From Rhodobacter sp. (lineage in GTDB: Bacteria > Pseudomonadota > Alphaproteobacteria > Rhodobacterales > Rhodobacteraceae), in assembly GCA_020250175.1 (NCBI GenBank), contig JADCEN010000006.1:124001-188000 (forward strand): a stretch of 64,000 nucleotides of DNA. The letters are read 5' to 3'. The notes under the pieces are model-generated. The model saw only the letters and a list, made by a program, of their open reading frames with translations. It did no database searches and was not told the origin of the DNA. Of the stretch, positions 9,154-17,483 are shown in pieces. The position numbers and the translations under genes were made by a program. Within the stretch, counting starts at the first letter, position 1. The number at the start of each line of letters is the position of its first letter.

Positions 9154-9807
9154 CTATTCCAGCGTCGCAATCACCGCCCGCAGGGTTTCGATTCCGTCAC
9201 CCTTTTCCGAAGATGTCACGATGATCTCCGGATAGGCCGCCGGATGTTTGGCCAAAGCGCCGCGCACCTGCAGGATGGTCGCCTCACGTTCCGCCTTGCT
9301 CACCTTGTCGGCCTTGGTCAGCACCGCCTGAAAGGTGACTGCCGACCGGTCCAGCAGGGCCAGAATCTCTTCGTCCACCGCCTTCACACCGTGGCGCGTG
9401 TCGATCAGCACGAAGGCGCGCCGCAGGGTCTGGCGGCCGGACAGGTAGCTTTTCAGCAGCCGTTGCCATTTTTCCACCACAGGCTTGGGCGCTTCGGCAT
9501 AGCCATAGCCGGGCAGGTCAACCAGATAGCGTGACGGGCCAAGCGCGAAAAAGTTGATCTCTTGCGTGCGTCCGGGGGTGTTCGAGGCGCGCGCCAGCGA
9601 CTTGCGCCCGGTCAGCGCATTGATCAGGCTGGACTTGCCCACGTTGGACCGGCCGGCAAAACACACCTCCAGGCGGTCCGCCGGGGGCAGGCCATCCATC
9701 GCAACCACGCCCTTCACGAAATCCACCGGCCCGGCAAACATCAGCCGCCCGGCTTCGCGCGCGGCCCCTTCCGGTTCCGGGCTGAGGGGAAAGGGAAGTA
9801 TGGTCAC
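9154..9807 (-). CDS. yihA: Ribosome biogenesis GTP-binding protein YihA/YsxC (EngB)
   Basis: TRAFAC GTPase of 217 residues needed for assembly of the large ribosomal subunit and often essential. G1 is GRSNVGKSS (about residue 52), G2 is NTPGRTQEINFF, G3 is DLPGYG and G4 is TKADK. The start is GTG at 9807, overlapping the upstream MOSC gene stop (GTGA), which supports translational coupling in the yidC-MOSC-yihA unit conserved in this order of bacteria. In this genome the usual downstream argB is displaced by the RES/Xre pair and the SDR gene. Confidence 0.93.
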   Translation of the reverse strand: MTILPFPLSPEPEGAAREAGRLMFAGPVDFVKGVVAMDGLPPADRLEVCFAGRSNVGKSSLINALTGRKSLARASNTPGRTQEINFFALGPSRYLVDLPGYGYAEAPKPVVEKWQRLLKSYLSGRQTLRRAFVLIDTRHGVKAVDEEILALLDRSAVTFQAVLTKADKVSKAEREATILQVRGALAKHPAAYPEIIVTSSEKGDGIETLRAVIATLE

Positions 9808-10553
9808 CTCAAGGTCACTGTGTCGCCCAGGGAAATTGTGCCGCCCTTGGTCACAACCGCGTAAAGCCCGAAATCCTGGTGGCCAAAGGCCGCATCCAGA
9901 CCGCCGAGCGTGTCTGCATCGATCCGGCCTGTTTCAGGATTGGCCGAGGTTGCCCGACAGCGGGTGATACGCTCTTCGATCCGCAGTTCAGCCTGGCCAA
10001 TGTGCAGGGTGCGCCCGATCCAGTCCCATTCCGCCCAGGGTGCGGCCCCGTCCAGCCACAGGTTGCCGCGCCAGCGGTCGGCGGACAGGGGCTGCTCCAT
10101 GCGCGCGGACAGATCGGCAAGGGAAGCCAACGACAGGATCGAAACCGAAGGAAAGTCACTGTCGGTCATGCCGCGCCCGGCGCTGACGATCTGCGCGGGC
10201 CGGGCGCGGTCCGCCGGGACCAGCGGCGCAATCCAGGACAGAAAGGCCGCAAAGTCTGCAGGATCATCGGGTCGGAAGGTCAGCGCCCCAAGTTCGGGGT
10301 GGCGCAGCGTCACCGCGCCGCTTTGCTCATCCAGCGCCGAGGTTATGGCCATCAGCCCCGGCACCTTCGCCCCGCGCGTGAAATTGGCGCAAGGCACCCA
10401 GCCGCCGCCGCCCAGCTTTGCCGCCTCATGCGCAACGGCCCAGTGCCGGTCCCAGGGCAGGCAGGCCCCCGCCGAAAGAAGAACGGACCCAAGGTCTTCG
10501 CGCCCGTGCGCCTTGATCGGATGGCGGCAGATGCGGGCCAGCCGGAGGGTCAT
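9804..10553 (-). CDS. MOSC domain-containing protein
   Basis: A 249-residue protein starting LRLARICRHPIKAHGRED, the beta-barrel N-terminal domain that precedes MOSC domains, with the MOSC core in the second half (RWRGNLWLDGAAPWAEWDWIG, then RITRCRATSANPETG). The conserved cysteine of MOSC proteins is seen in ITRCRAT. MOSC proteins bind a sulfur or molybdenum cofactor, for example in MOCS and mARC enzymes, but the substrate of this one is unknown. It overlaps yidC (ATGA at 10550-10553) and yihA on either side and is part of that transcript. Confidence 0.85.
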   Translation of the reverse strand: MTLRLARICRHPIKAHGREDLGSVLLSAGACLPWDRHWAVAHEAAKLGGGGWVPCANFTRGAKVPGLMAITSALDEQSGAVTLRHPELGALTFRPDDPADFAAFLSWIAPLVPADRARPAQIVSAGRGMTDSDFPSVSILSLASLADLSARMEQPLSADRWRGNLWLDGAAPWAEWDWIGRTLHIGQAELRIEERITRCRATSANPETGRIDADTLGGLDAAFGHQDFGLYAVVTKGGTISLGDTVTLR

Positions 10554-12403
10554 TTCCTGGTCGGCGCTTTCTTGACCGGCGGCGCTTTACTGGCGGCGGA
10601 GTCGGCGGCAATGGTGTCCTTCTTGCGGTTCATGCCGGATTTGATGTTGCCGAAGATATCCGGCTTGTGCCCGTGGCTGCGCATGATCAGGTATTGTTGC
10701 ACGAAAGTGATCGTGTTGTTGGCGATCCAGTACACCACCAGCCCGCTGGCAAACCCACCCAGCATGAACATGAAGACCCAGGGCATCCAGGCAAAGACCA
10801 TCGCCTGGGTCGGGTCCGTAGGGGCAGGGTTCAGCTTTTGCTGCAGCCACATGGTGATGCCCAGCAGGATCGGCAGCACCCCGATGAAGATCAGCGCCAG
10901 CAGCGTGCCCTGCGCCGGGGCCGCCCAGGGAAGCAGGCCGAACAGGTTGAACAGCGACGACGGATCGGGTGCGGACAGGTCGCGCAGCCAGCCGAAAAAG
11001 GGCGCATGGCGCAGCTCAATGGTGACGAAGATCACCTTGTACAGTGCAAAGAAGATGGGAATCTGGATCAGAATCGGCAGACAGCCCGCTGCCGGGTTCA
11101 CCTTCTTGTCTTTGTACAGCTGCATCATTTCCTTCTGCAGCTTCTGCTTGTCGTCGCCTGCGCGTTCCTTCAGCGCCTCCATCTCCGGCTGCAACTCCTT
11201 CATCCGCGCCATAGACACGTAAGACTTGTAGGCCAGCGGCAGCACGATGATCTTCAGCACGAAGGTCAGCCCGATGATGGCAAGCCCCATGTTTCCGATC
11301 TGGACATTCAGCCAATGCAGAACCAGGAAAATCGGCTTGGTCAGGAAATAGAACCAGCCCCAGTCGATGGAATCGATGAACCCGGCAATGCCGCCTTCGT
11401 TCTGATAGGCCCGGATGGTTTCCCATTCCTTGGCCCCCGCGAACAGCCGCGAGCTGGACGATGCCGTCTTGCCTGCGGCAACCGTGATGATGGGCTGGCG
11501 GGTTTCCACCTGAAACACATCGGTGGCCGCCACATATTTTGTTACGGCGGTGAACGGCTTGCCCTGTTCGGGGATCAGCGTCGTCATCCAGTATTTGTCG
11601 GTGAACCCGATCCAGCCATCGGTGGTCGCGTCAAGGATCTCGGCCTGCGCGCCTTCCCGGTCGATTACGGGAAGCTCGGTCAGGGCGCTGTAGGTGGTTT
11701 CGGTCAGGGTGCCGTCGGTCCGCCCGACCACGCCCTCGTGCAGCACGAAGAAGTTCTGCAGATCCGGCGGCGTGCCGTGGCGGGCCACGATGCCATAGGG
11801 GGCCAGGCTCACGTCGGTGGCACCGGTATTCTCGACCGCCTGGGTGACGGTGAACATATAGTTTTCGTCGATGGACAGCGTCCGGCTGAAGATCAGGCCC
11901 TTGCCGTTGTCCCAGCGCAGCGTGACGGGTGCCTCAAGCGTCAGGGTGGTGCCGTCGGCCACGGTCCATTCGGTGTTGGGGCCGGGGACATCCTCGAACC
12001 CAAGGTCGCCGCCCGGGGCCCAGCCGTATAGGGCATAGTATGATCCGGTCTGGCCAACCGGCGTAAGCAGCCGTACCAGTTCCGAATCCGGGTCCAGCGT
12101 GACCCGGTAATCCTTCAGCTTCAGGTCATCGATCCGCCCGCCAAGCAGGGTGATGCTGCCCTCGATCCGGGGGGTGTCGATGGCAATGCGCGCAGCCTCG
12201 GGCGCGGCCTGGGCTGCGGGGGTGGCACCAGTGGCGGCCCCTGTCGCGGCCGGTGGCACCGCCGCGGGCGTATCGGTTCCCGTGACAGTGGCAGGCTGTG
12301 GCGGGGCCACGGGTTCCGGTGGCGGAAACAAGATGAACCAGGTCAGGATCACAAGGAAACTGAGCACGGTTGCAAGGATGAGGTTCTTGTTCTGATCGTC
12401 CAT
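10550..12403 (-). CDS. yidC: Membrane protein insertase YidC
   Basis: Inner-membrane insertase/foldase, 617 residues. The N-terminal transmembrane anchor follows MDDQNKN, then a proline/alanine-rich linker and the large periplasmic beta domain to about residue 340. The conserved Oxa1-like membrane domain includes ELQPEMEALKERAG, PLAYKSYVSM and NPAAGCLPILIQIPIFFALYKV. The C-terminus is lysine-rich (KKAPTRK), as in ribosome-binding YidC tails. The ATG at 12403 is chosen because the protein family starts with MDDQN. It works with SecYEG or alone on substrates such as F0 subunit c, encoded at 38.9 kb. Confidence 0.96.
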   Translation of the reverse strand: MDDQNKNLILATVLSFLVILTWFILFPPPEPVAPPQPATVTGTDTPAAVPPAATGAATGATPAAQAAPEAARIAIDTPRIEGSITLLGGRIDDLKLKDYRVTLDPDSELVRLLTPVGQTGSYYALYGWAPGGDLGFEDVPGPNTEWTVADGTTLTLEAPVTLRWDNGKGLIFSRTLSIDENYMFTVTQAVENTGATDVSLAPYGIVARHGTPPDLQNFFVLHEGVVGRTDGTLTETTYSALTELPVIDREGAQAEILDATTDGWIGFTDKYWMTTLIPEQGKPFTAVTKYVAATDVFQVETRQPIITVAAGKTASSSSRLFAGAKEWETIRAYQNEGGIAGFIDSIDWGWFYFLTKPIFLVLHWLNVQIGNMGLAIIGLTFVLKIIVLPLAYKSYVSMARMKELQPEMEALKERAGDDKQKLQKEMMQLYKDKKVNPAAGCLPILIQIPIFFALYKVIFVTIELRHAPFFGWLRDLSAPDPSSLFNLFGLLPWAAPAQGTLLALIFIGVLPILLGITMWLQQKLNPAPTDPTQAMVFAWMPWVFMFMLGGFASGLVVYWIANNTITFVQQYLIMRSHGHKPDIFGNIKSGMNRKKDTIAADSAASKAPPVKKAPTRK

Positions 12404-12533
12404 CCGGACCACCGCCGTTCCTGAAAGGGTCAGCGGTGCTTCAACAGAGGTGGGGGGCAAAGGTCAAGCGGTTTTCCCCTGTGCCGGCGGGGGCGCGCCG
12501 CTTTGGCCCGGCCCGCCGGGGGTCTTGGCGCCT

Positions 12534-14090
12534 TCAAAATGCCGCTGCACTCGGGCTTTGCCGCGATAGCCCTGCAATCCGGGCACGGTGGCGAGCCATC
12601 CAATCTGCGGTCTCCTCAAGGGGCATGGGGCGACCGATGCCGAACCCCTGGGCATGGGTGAACCCAAGCTGGGCCAGCATGGCCTGCTCGCCGGATGTTT
12701 CGACCCCTTCGGCAACCGTTTCCAGGCCAAGCCGTTCCGCCATGGACAGAACGGCCGAACAAATCCGCTGCTGGCCAGGGTCTTCGTCAATCCGCGTCAC
12801 AAAGCTGCGGTCGATCTTCAGCCGGCGCAGGGCAAAGCGCCGGATATTGGCAAGCGAGGTCTGGCCAGTGCCGAAATCATCCAGATCGATGCCGCAGCCC
12901 ATTTCGGACAGCGACGCGATGTTGCGCACGATCACGTCATTGTCCGTTTGCGTGACGACCGATTCCAGGATTTCGATCGTCAGGCGACCAGGCTCCAGAT
13001 CGAACCGGTCCAGCGCCCATCCGATCTTTTCCGGCAGCAGCGGGCTGCGCAGTTCCTCGGCCGAGAAGTTGACCGAGACGCGCGGCACGGTCAGCCCGGA
13101 CTTGTCCCAGCGCGTGATCGCCTGCAGCGCGTCATGCAGGATCACCACGCCCAGCTTCTCCAGCAGGCCGGCCCGCTCCAGCGAAGGCATAAAGACGCCG
13201 GGGGCCACCAGTCCCCGCTCGGGATGGTGCCATCGGGCCAGCGCCTCGAACCCGGTGACTTCGCCGGTGTCGGTCGAAACCTGCGGCTGGAAATGTGCGC
13301 GGATCTGGCCCTCATCCAGGGCCGTCTCCAGCATGTCACGTTCGGCATCCCGGTCTGCGGCGACCTTGCCCATTTCTGCGGAATAGCTGCGGATTGCGCC
13401 GGGGCCGCTTTGCCAGGCGGCATCCGCAGCGACCACGGCGGCTTCGTACAGCGCGCGACCGGTGGGTTCTGGCGTGCGTCCCGGCAGGCAGAAGCCGACA
13501 GAACAGGTGACATAGAACTGGGTTGCATCCAGCACCAAAGGCGGACTGACCGCCTTTTGCAGACGGGCGGCCATCTGCACAAGCGTCTCAAGATCAAGCT
13601 GCCGCACCGGCCCCAGCGCCACGACGAGACCGCCGTGATCAAGCCGCGCCGTGGTGTCGCTTTGCCGCAGGACGCCTGTCATGCGCTCCACGCAGGTTCG
13701 CATGGCGTCCTCTGCCGCCGGTTTGCCAAAACGGTCGGCCAGCTGATCCATGTCGTCGAACCGCACCGCAAGGCAGGCCGTGGTCAACCCCGTTGCGGGG
13801 CCGATGCCCAGGATCGCCTCAAGTGCGGTGACGATCTGCGGCGGCGTCACCATCCCGCCGGTGGCGCGGGTGACGGGTGCCAGAAGGTCTGCCTCGCGCA
13901 GCGAAACGGCCCCAAAAAGCCCGATCACCAGGGGCAGACCCAAAGCGGCAGAAATCAGCGCGCGCTCGCCCCCCAGCCAGAAGGCGGCCAGTGTCAGCGC
14001 CGGAAGAACGACCATCATTTCGGGACGCCGGAGCACGGCCCCGATCCGCACGATCACGCGCCCGGCAGGCAATCCCAATACCCTCATCAT
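12534..14090 (-). CDS. Cyclic-di-GMP phosphodiesterase (EAL) with degenerate GGDEF domain
   Basis: A 518-residue membrane-associated protein with two hydrophobic segments in the first 65 residues, a GGDEF-like domain (about 90-230) and an EAL domain (about 245-500). The GGDEF active-site loop is replaced by HGGLVVALG, so cyclase activity is unlikely. The EAL domain keeps FEALARW, NFSAEEL, EILES, DDFGTGQTSL, LKIDRSF and AEGVET, which covers the metal and catalytic positions, so c-di-GMP hydrolysis is expected. It lies between yidC and ttcA on the same strand, with 130 bp to yidC, and has no sensory domain. Confidence 0.88.
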   Translation of the reverse strand: MMRVLGLPAGRVIVRIGAVLRRPEMMVVLPALTLAAFWLGGERALISAALGLPLVIGLFGAVSLREADLLAPVTRATGGMVTPPQIVTALEAILGIGPATGLTTACLAVRFDDMDQLADRFGKPAAEDAMRTCVERMTGVLRQSDTTARLDHGGLVVALGPVRQLDLETLVQMAARLQKAVSPPLVLDATQFYVTCSVGFCLPGRTPEPTGRALYEAAVVAADAAWQSGPGAIRSYSAEMGKVAADRDAERDMLETALDEGQIRAHFQPQVSTDTGEVTGFEALARWHHPERGLVAPGVFMPSLERAGLLEKLGVVILHDALQAITRWDKSGLTVPRVSVNFSAEELRSPLLPEKIGWALDRFDLEPGRLTIEILESVVTQTDNDVIVRNIASLSEMGCGIDLDDFGTGQTSLANIRRFALRRLKIDRSFVTRIDEDPGQQRICSAVLSMAERLGLETVAEGVETSGEQAMLAQLGFTHAQGFGIGRPMPLEETADWMARHRARIAGLSRQSPSAAAF

Positions 14091-14157
14091 GCCCTGCTTT
14101 CCTTCTGCTGCAACCTGACAGTCAGGCTAGGGACAGAGGGTGATCAGCAAATTAACT

Positions 14158-15021
14158 TCAGGGGTCTGGCCGTGAACTGTTTTCGGCAAATTTTACAAGG
14201 TCCGGCACCAGCCCGGCAAAATCAAACAGGGTCGGGTCCAGCAGATGTGACGGGCGGATGTTCATCAGGGCGCGGAACATCACCTGCCGCCGTCCCGGAC
14301 TGCGGGCTTCCCATCCATCAAGAATCTGCTTGACCTGCTGGCGTTGCAGGCCGTCCTGACTGCCGCACAGATCACAGGGGATGATCGGAAAGTTCATCGC
14401 CTTTGCAAACCGGTCGCAGTCGGCTTCGGCGACGAAGGCCAGCGGGCGGCACACGACCAGATCGCCCTCGTCGTTGAGCAGCTTTGGCGGCATCGTGGCC
14501 AGCCGCCCGCCGTGGAACAGGTTCATGAAGAAGGTTTCCAGAATGTCGTCGCGGTGGTGCCCCAGCACAACGGCTGAACAGCCTTCCTCGCGGGCGATGC
14601 GGTACAGATTGCCGCGCCGCAGCCGCGAACACAGCGAACAGAAGGTGCGCCCTGCGGGAATCTTGTCCATAACGATGGAATAGGTGTCGGCATATTCGAT
14701 GCGGTGGGGAACCTGCATTCGGGTCAGAAACCCGGGCAGGACGGTGGCCGGAAAATCCGGCTGGCCCTGATCCAGATTGCAGGCCAGCAGATCCACCGGC
14801 AGCAGTCCGCGCCACTTCAGTTCCAGCAGCACGGCCAGCAGCGTATAGCTGTCCTTGCCGCCGGACAGGCAGACCAGCCAGCGCGCGCCGGGGGCGACCA
14901 TGCCATAGGTTTCGATGGCGTCGCGCACCTCGCGGACCAGCCGCTTGCGCAGCTTTCTGAACTCGGTGGTGTCTGGCGCGTCCCGCAGGATCGGCGGCAG
15001 ACCGTCGGTTTCGTCGAACAT
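14158..15021 (-). CDS. ttcA: tRNA 2-thiocytidine(32) synthetase
   Basis: ATP- and iron-sulfur-dependent thiolase that makes s2C at position 32 of some tRNAs, 287 residues. The PP-loop is SGGKDSY at about residue 54, the central cysteine pair is [10 protein letters not shown] and the C-terminal CDLCGSQ completes the family pattern. [22 protein letters not shown] is the typical TtcA segment. The gene is divergent from the DUF3833 lipoprotein gene, with an 80-bp shared upstream region. Confidence 0.94.
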   Translation of the reverse strand: MFDETDGLPPILRDAPDTTEFRKLRKRLVREVRDAIETYGMVAPGARWLVCLSGGKDSYTLLAVLLELKWRGLLPVDLLACNLDQGQPDFPATVLPGFLTRMQVPHRIEYADTYSIVMDKIPAGRTFCSLCSRLRRGNLYRIAREEGCSAVVLGHHRDDILETFFMNLFHGGRLATMPPKLLNDEGDLVVCRPLAFVAEADCDRFAKAMNFPIIPCDLCGSQDGLQRQQVKQILDGWEARSPGRRQVMFRALMNIRPSHLLDPTLFDFAGLVPDLVKFAENSSRPDP

Positions 15022-15101
15022 GGGCTGTCCTTCGCGGCGCGAGGCATCCGGTTGCCGTCGGCCTGCGTATAAGACAGGTAATCATTCTGGGGAAGTGTGC
15101 G

Positions 15102-15623
15102 ATGCGGTGGATCATTCTGACAGGATTTCTGGCCCTTGCCGCCTGCACGGGTCGCCCTGGCCCGACGGACCCGCTGCTGAGCACGCGGGAGTTGGCCCTT
15201 GAAGAATTCTTTGATGGCAAGACCGTGGCGCATGGGCAGTTTCAGGACGTGTTCGGAACCGTCCGCCGCCGCTTCGTGGTCGACATCGACGGCGACTGGG
15301 ACGGCGAGGTTCTGACGCTGGACGAGAACTTCGTCTACGAGGATGGCAGCACCGAAAACCGCAAATGGACGCTGACGCGGACCGGCCCCGACAGTTGGCA
15401 GGGAAGTGCGCCGGGCGTGATCGGCACCGCCACCGGCGAAGAGCGCGGCGATACGTTCAACTGGCGCTACCGCATCGATCTGCCGGTGCCTGACGGGACG
15501 CTGCGCGTGGATTTCGATGACTGGATGTGGCTTTTGACCGAAGACCGCCTGCTGAACATCGCCTATATGCGACGGGCCGGTGTGACCATCGGGCAGGTGA
15601 TTATCTTCTTCGAAAAGCAGTGA
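15102..15623 (+). CDS. DUF3833 family lipoprotein
   Basis: A 173-residue protein with a lipoprotein signal peptide; the lipobox LAAC puts the acylated cysteine at residue 18. The mature part matches the DUF3833 pattern: FFDGKTVAHGQFQDVFG, FVVDIDGDWDG, FVYEDGSTENRKWTL and DFDDWMWLL. The fold is probably a lipocalin-like beta barrel, but no biochemical role is known for the family. It is transcribed away from ttcA and converges on yidD with a strong bidirectional hairpin between them. Confidence 0.82.
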   Translation: MRWIILTGFLALAACTGRPGPTDPLLSTRELALEEFFDGKTVAHGQFQDVFGTVRRRFVVDIDGDWDGEVLTLDENFVYEDGSTENRKWTLTRTGPDSWQGSAPGVIGTATGEERGDTFNWRYRIDLPVPDGTLRVDFDDWMWLLTEDRLLNIAYMRRAGVTIGQVIIFFEKQ

Positions 15624-15631
15624 CCGGCAGG

Positions 15632-15663
15632 GCCACAGGCGCGGTGCAGGCCGCGCCTGTGGC
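15632..15663. terminator. Bidirectional hairpin between the DUF3833 gene and yidD
   Basis: A perfect 13-bp stem (GCCACAGGCGCGG / CCGCGCCTGTGGC) closes a 6-base loop in the 44-bp gap between two convergent genes. There is no U-tract, but the position and strength suggest it terminates both transcripts or protects their 3' ends. Confidence 0.7.
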
Positions 15664-15667
15664 GCGT

Positions 15668-15901
15668 TCAGTCTTCGGTCGCGGGCGGCACCGGATCAAA
15701 TCCTGATCCGCCCCAGGGATGGCAGCGGCACAGGCGATGCGCCGTAAGCCAGCCCCCCTTCAGCGCGCCATGCCGGTCCAGCGCCTCCAGCGCATAGGCC
15801 GAACAGGTGGGCTGGAACCGGCAGCCGTGCCCCACCCAGGGGCTAAGCACCAGCCGGTAGGCGCGGATCGGCAGCGCCAGAATCTGCGCAGCAGGGGTCA
15901 C
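15668..15901 (-). CDS. yidD: Membrane protein insertion efficiency factor YidD
   Basis: A 77-residue protein that helps YidC-dependent insertion of membrane proteins. It carries the full family signature: an amphipathic N-terminal helix ([17 protein letters not shown]), then [18 protein letters not shown] and [18 protein letters not shown], with three conserved cysteines. The start is GTG at 15901, which overlaps the rnpA stop by four bases (GTGA). It is the third gene of rpmH-rnpA-yidD; yidC itself is 3.3 kb further on, separated by the lipoprotein, ttcA and EAL genes. Confidence 0.9.
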   Translation of the reverse strand: MTPAAQILALPIRAYRLVLSPWVGHGCRFQPTCSAYALEALDRHGALKGGWLTAHRLCRCHPWGGSGFDPVPPATED

Positions 15902-16314
15902 TTTGGCGCACGTGCGGCATGCACGCGGCCCAGGGCATTGGCCATGTCCGCCAGAAGGTCGGAAAACACCCGGTCCGCCGTTGCGCCGGGACGGCCGACC
16001 AGAACGTAATCCCACCCCGGAAGAGCGCCCGCAGGCAGGGTAGCCCGGGCCACCTCGCGCAGGCGGCGCTTGGCGCGGTTGCGGGCCACGGCATTGCCGA
16101 TCTTCTTGGAACAAGTGTAGCCAACCCGGATGTCGGCACTGTCATCGCCCCGGCACCGGGCCTGCAACACAAAGCCCGGCATCGCCTGTCGCCGGGCTTG
16201 GGCTGCACGCAGGAAGTCGGCACGCTTTGCAATCACGGTCAGGCCAAGGCGGACCACCGGCGGGACCGAGCCTTCGGCATCACTGCCTGGTGCCCCTGCC
16301 ACCGGCGGCGTCAT
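15898..16314 (-). CDS. rnpA: Ribonuclease P protein component
   Basis: Protein subunit of RNase P, which binds the catalytic RNA and removes the 5' leader of tRNA precursors. The 138-residue product contains the conserved RNR region [16 protein letters not shown] at about residues 75-90 and the preceding [13 protein letters not shown] strand. About 20 N-terminal residues before [13 protein letters not shown] are extra and poorly conserved, so a start further in cannot be excluded. The gene lies 33 bp after rpmH, the usual order, and overlaps yidD. Confidence 0.9.
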   Translation of the reverse strand: MTPPVAGAPGSDAEGSVPPVVRLGLTVIAKRADFLRAAQARRQAMPGFVLQARCRGDDSADIRVGYTCSKKIGNAVARNRAKRRLREVARATLPAGALPGWDYVLVGRPGATADRVFSDLLADMANALGRVHAARAPK

Positions 16315-16347
16315 GTCATGCGTCCTTCAGAAGGCGCAAAGGCCGGA

Positions 16348-16482
16348 TCAGGCCGACAGCTTCTTGCGGCCCCTTGCGCGGCGGGCAGAAAGCACAAGGC
16401 GACCGCCTTTGGTGGCCATGCGGGCGCGGAACCCGTGGCGACGGGCGCGAACCAAGTTCGAGGGTTGAAACGTGCGCTTCAT
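16348..16482 (-). CDS. rpmH: 50S ribosomal protein L34
   Basis: A 44-residue, very basic ribosomal protein found by translating the minus strand from the ATG at 16482. It begins [20 protein letters not shown] and ends in GRKKLSA, a complete match to the L34 pattern. The arginine/lysine density and its place directly upstream of rnpA confirm the call. It is first in the rpmH-rnpA-yidD transcript. Confidence 0.97.
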   Translation of the reverse strand: MKRTFQPSNLVRARRHGFRARMATKGGRLVLSARRARGRKKLSA

Positions 16483-16549
16483 CGCGGCTCTCCATCACTT
16501 CGGCAGCCCGCACCCGGTGGATTCGGGGGCTATCCTGTTCGAAGCCCGT

Positions 16550-16578
16550 CCTTTACGGGGGGCGGGCGGGCAAGTCAA
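16550..16578 (-). promoter_or_regulatory. Promoter of the rpmH-rnpA-yidD operon
   Basis: On the minus strand TTGACT (16578-16573) is followed after exactly 17 bp by TAAAGG (16555-16550), 68 bases before the rpmH start. Both spacing and position are right for a housekeeping promoter. Confidence 0.5.
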
Positions 16579-16753
16579 TTCGTCGGCACCGCTTTCTTGC
16601 GGCACATCTGCCCGCAACGGCCCGAAGGCACGGGGTGCCGCACGCGCGGCGGCATTCGGAATGTTGCAGATCATCAATGCCGCGTGATGGGGCTGTCGCC
16701 CGCCCCCCGGTTCAGCGCATTCTGCGCCGGCAGACAAACGGAAGGTACGGCAG

Positions 16754-17482
16754 GTGAACAGGACAACCCCAAAGCAATGGCACCGCCTGCGCCGCAGGCT
16801 GCCGATCCTGATCATCGGGGCCACGGCCCTGATCGGGGCGCTGACCCTGCGCGACCAGCTCAGCTTTCAGGTGCTGGCGCAGCATCGCGAAACGCTGATT
16901 GCCCTGCGCGATGCGCATTACCTTCCCGCAGTCGTGATCTTCATTCTGGCCTATGCCGCGATGGTGGCGCTCAGCCTGCCCGGCGCGACGGTGGCCACGC
17001 TGACCGGCGGGTTTCTGTTCGGGCTGTTTCCGGGTGTGCTGTTCAACGTGGCCGCGGCCACGGTCGGCGCAATCGGTGTCTTTCTGGCGGCCCGGCTGGG
17101 CTTTGGTGCCGAACTGGCCGCCCGGATCGAAGCGGGCGGCGGGGCCGCAGCACGGCTGCAGGCGGGGCTGCGCCAGAACGAGATTCCGGCGCTGTTCCTG
17201 ATGCGCCTCTTGCCGGTGGTTCCGTTCTTTCTGGCAAACCTGATCCCGGCGGCGATGAATGTGGCACTGTGGCGCTTTGCCTTCACCACCTTCTTCGGCA
17301 TCATGCCGGGCGCGTTGATCCTGACCTGGGTTGGCGCCGGATTGGGCGAGGTGTTCGCACGCGGCGAGGAGCCGGACCTGAGCCTGCTGGCGGACCCGCG
17401 CTTTCTTGGCCCGCTGCTGGGCCTGGCCGCCCTTGCGGCACTGCCCGTCCTTGTCCGGGCGGTTCGCCGGAAGGAGCCATGA
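16754..17482 (+). CDS. TVP38/TMEM64 family (DedA-like) membrane protein
   Basis: A 242-residue integral membrane protein with about six hydrophobic segments. The family core is visible as SLPGATVATLTGGFLFG, AATVGAIGVFLAARLG and LLPVVPFFLANLIPAAMNV, the re-entrant-loop SNARE-associated domain. Related DedA/VTT proteins are linked to lipid flipping and membrane homeostasis; the function here is not known. The start is GTG at 16754 after GGAAGG. It is directly followed, with one base between stop and start, by an FAD-dependent disulfide reductase, a pairing seen in several bacteria. Confidence 0.85.
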   Translation: MNRTTPKQWHRLRRRLPILIIGATALIGALTLRDQLSFQVLAQHRETLIALRDAHYLPAVVIFILAYAAMVALSLPGATVATLTGGFLFGLFPGVLFNVAAATVGAIGVFLAARLGFGAELAARIEAGGGAAARLQAGLRQNEIPALFLMRLLPVVPFFLANLIPAAMNVALWRFAFTTFFGIMPGALILTWVGAGLGEVFARGEEPDLSLLADPRFLGPLLGLAALAALPVLVRAVRRKEP

Positions 17483-17483
17483 C

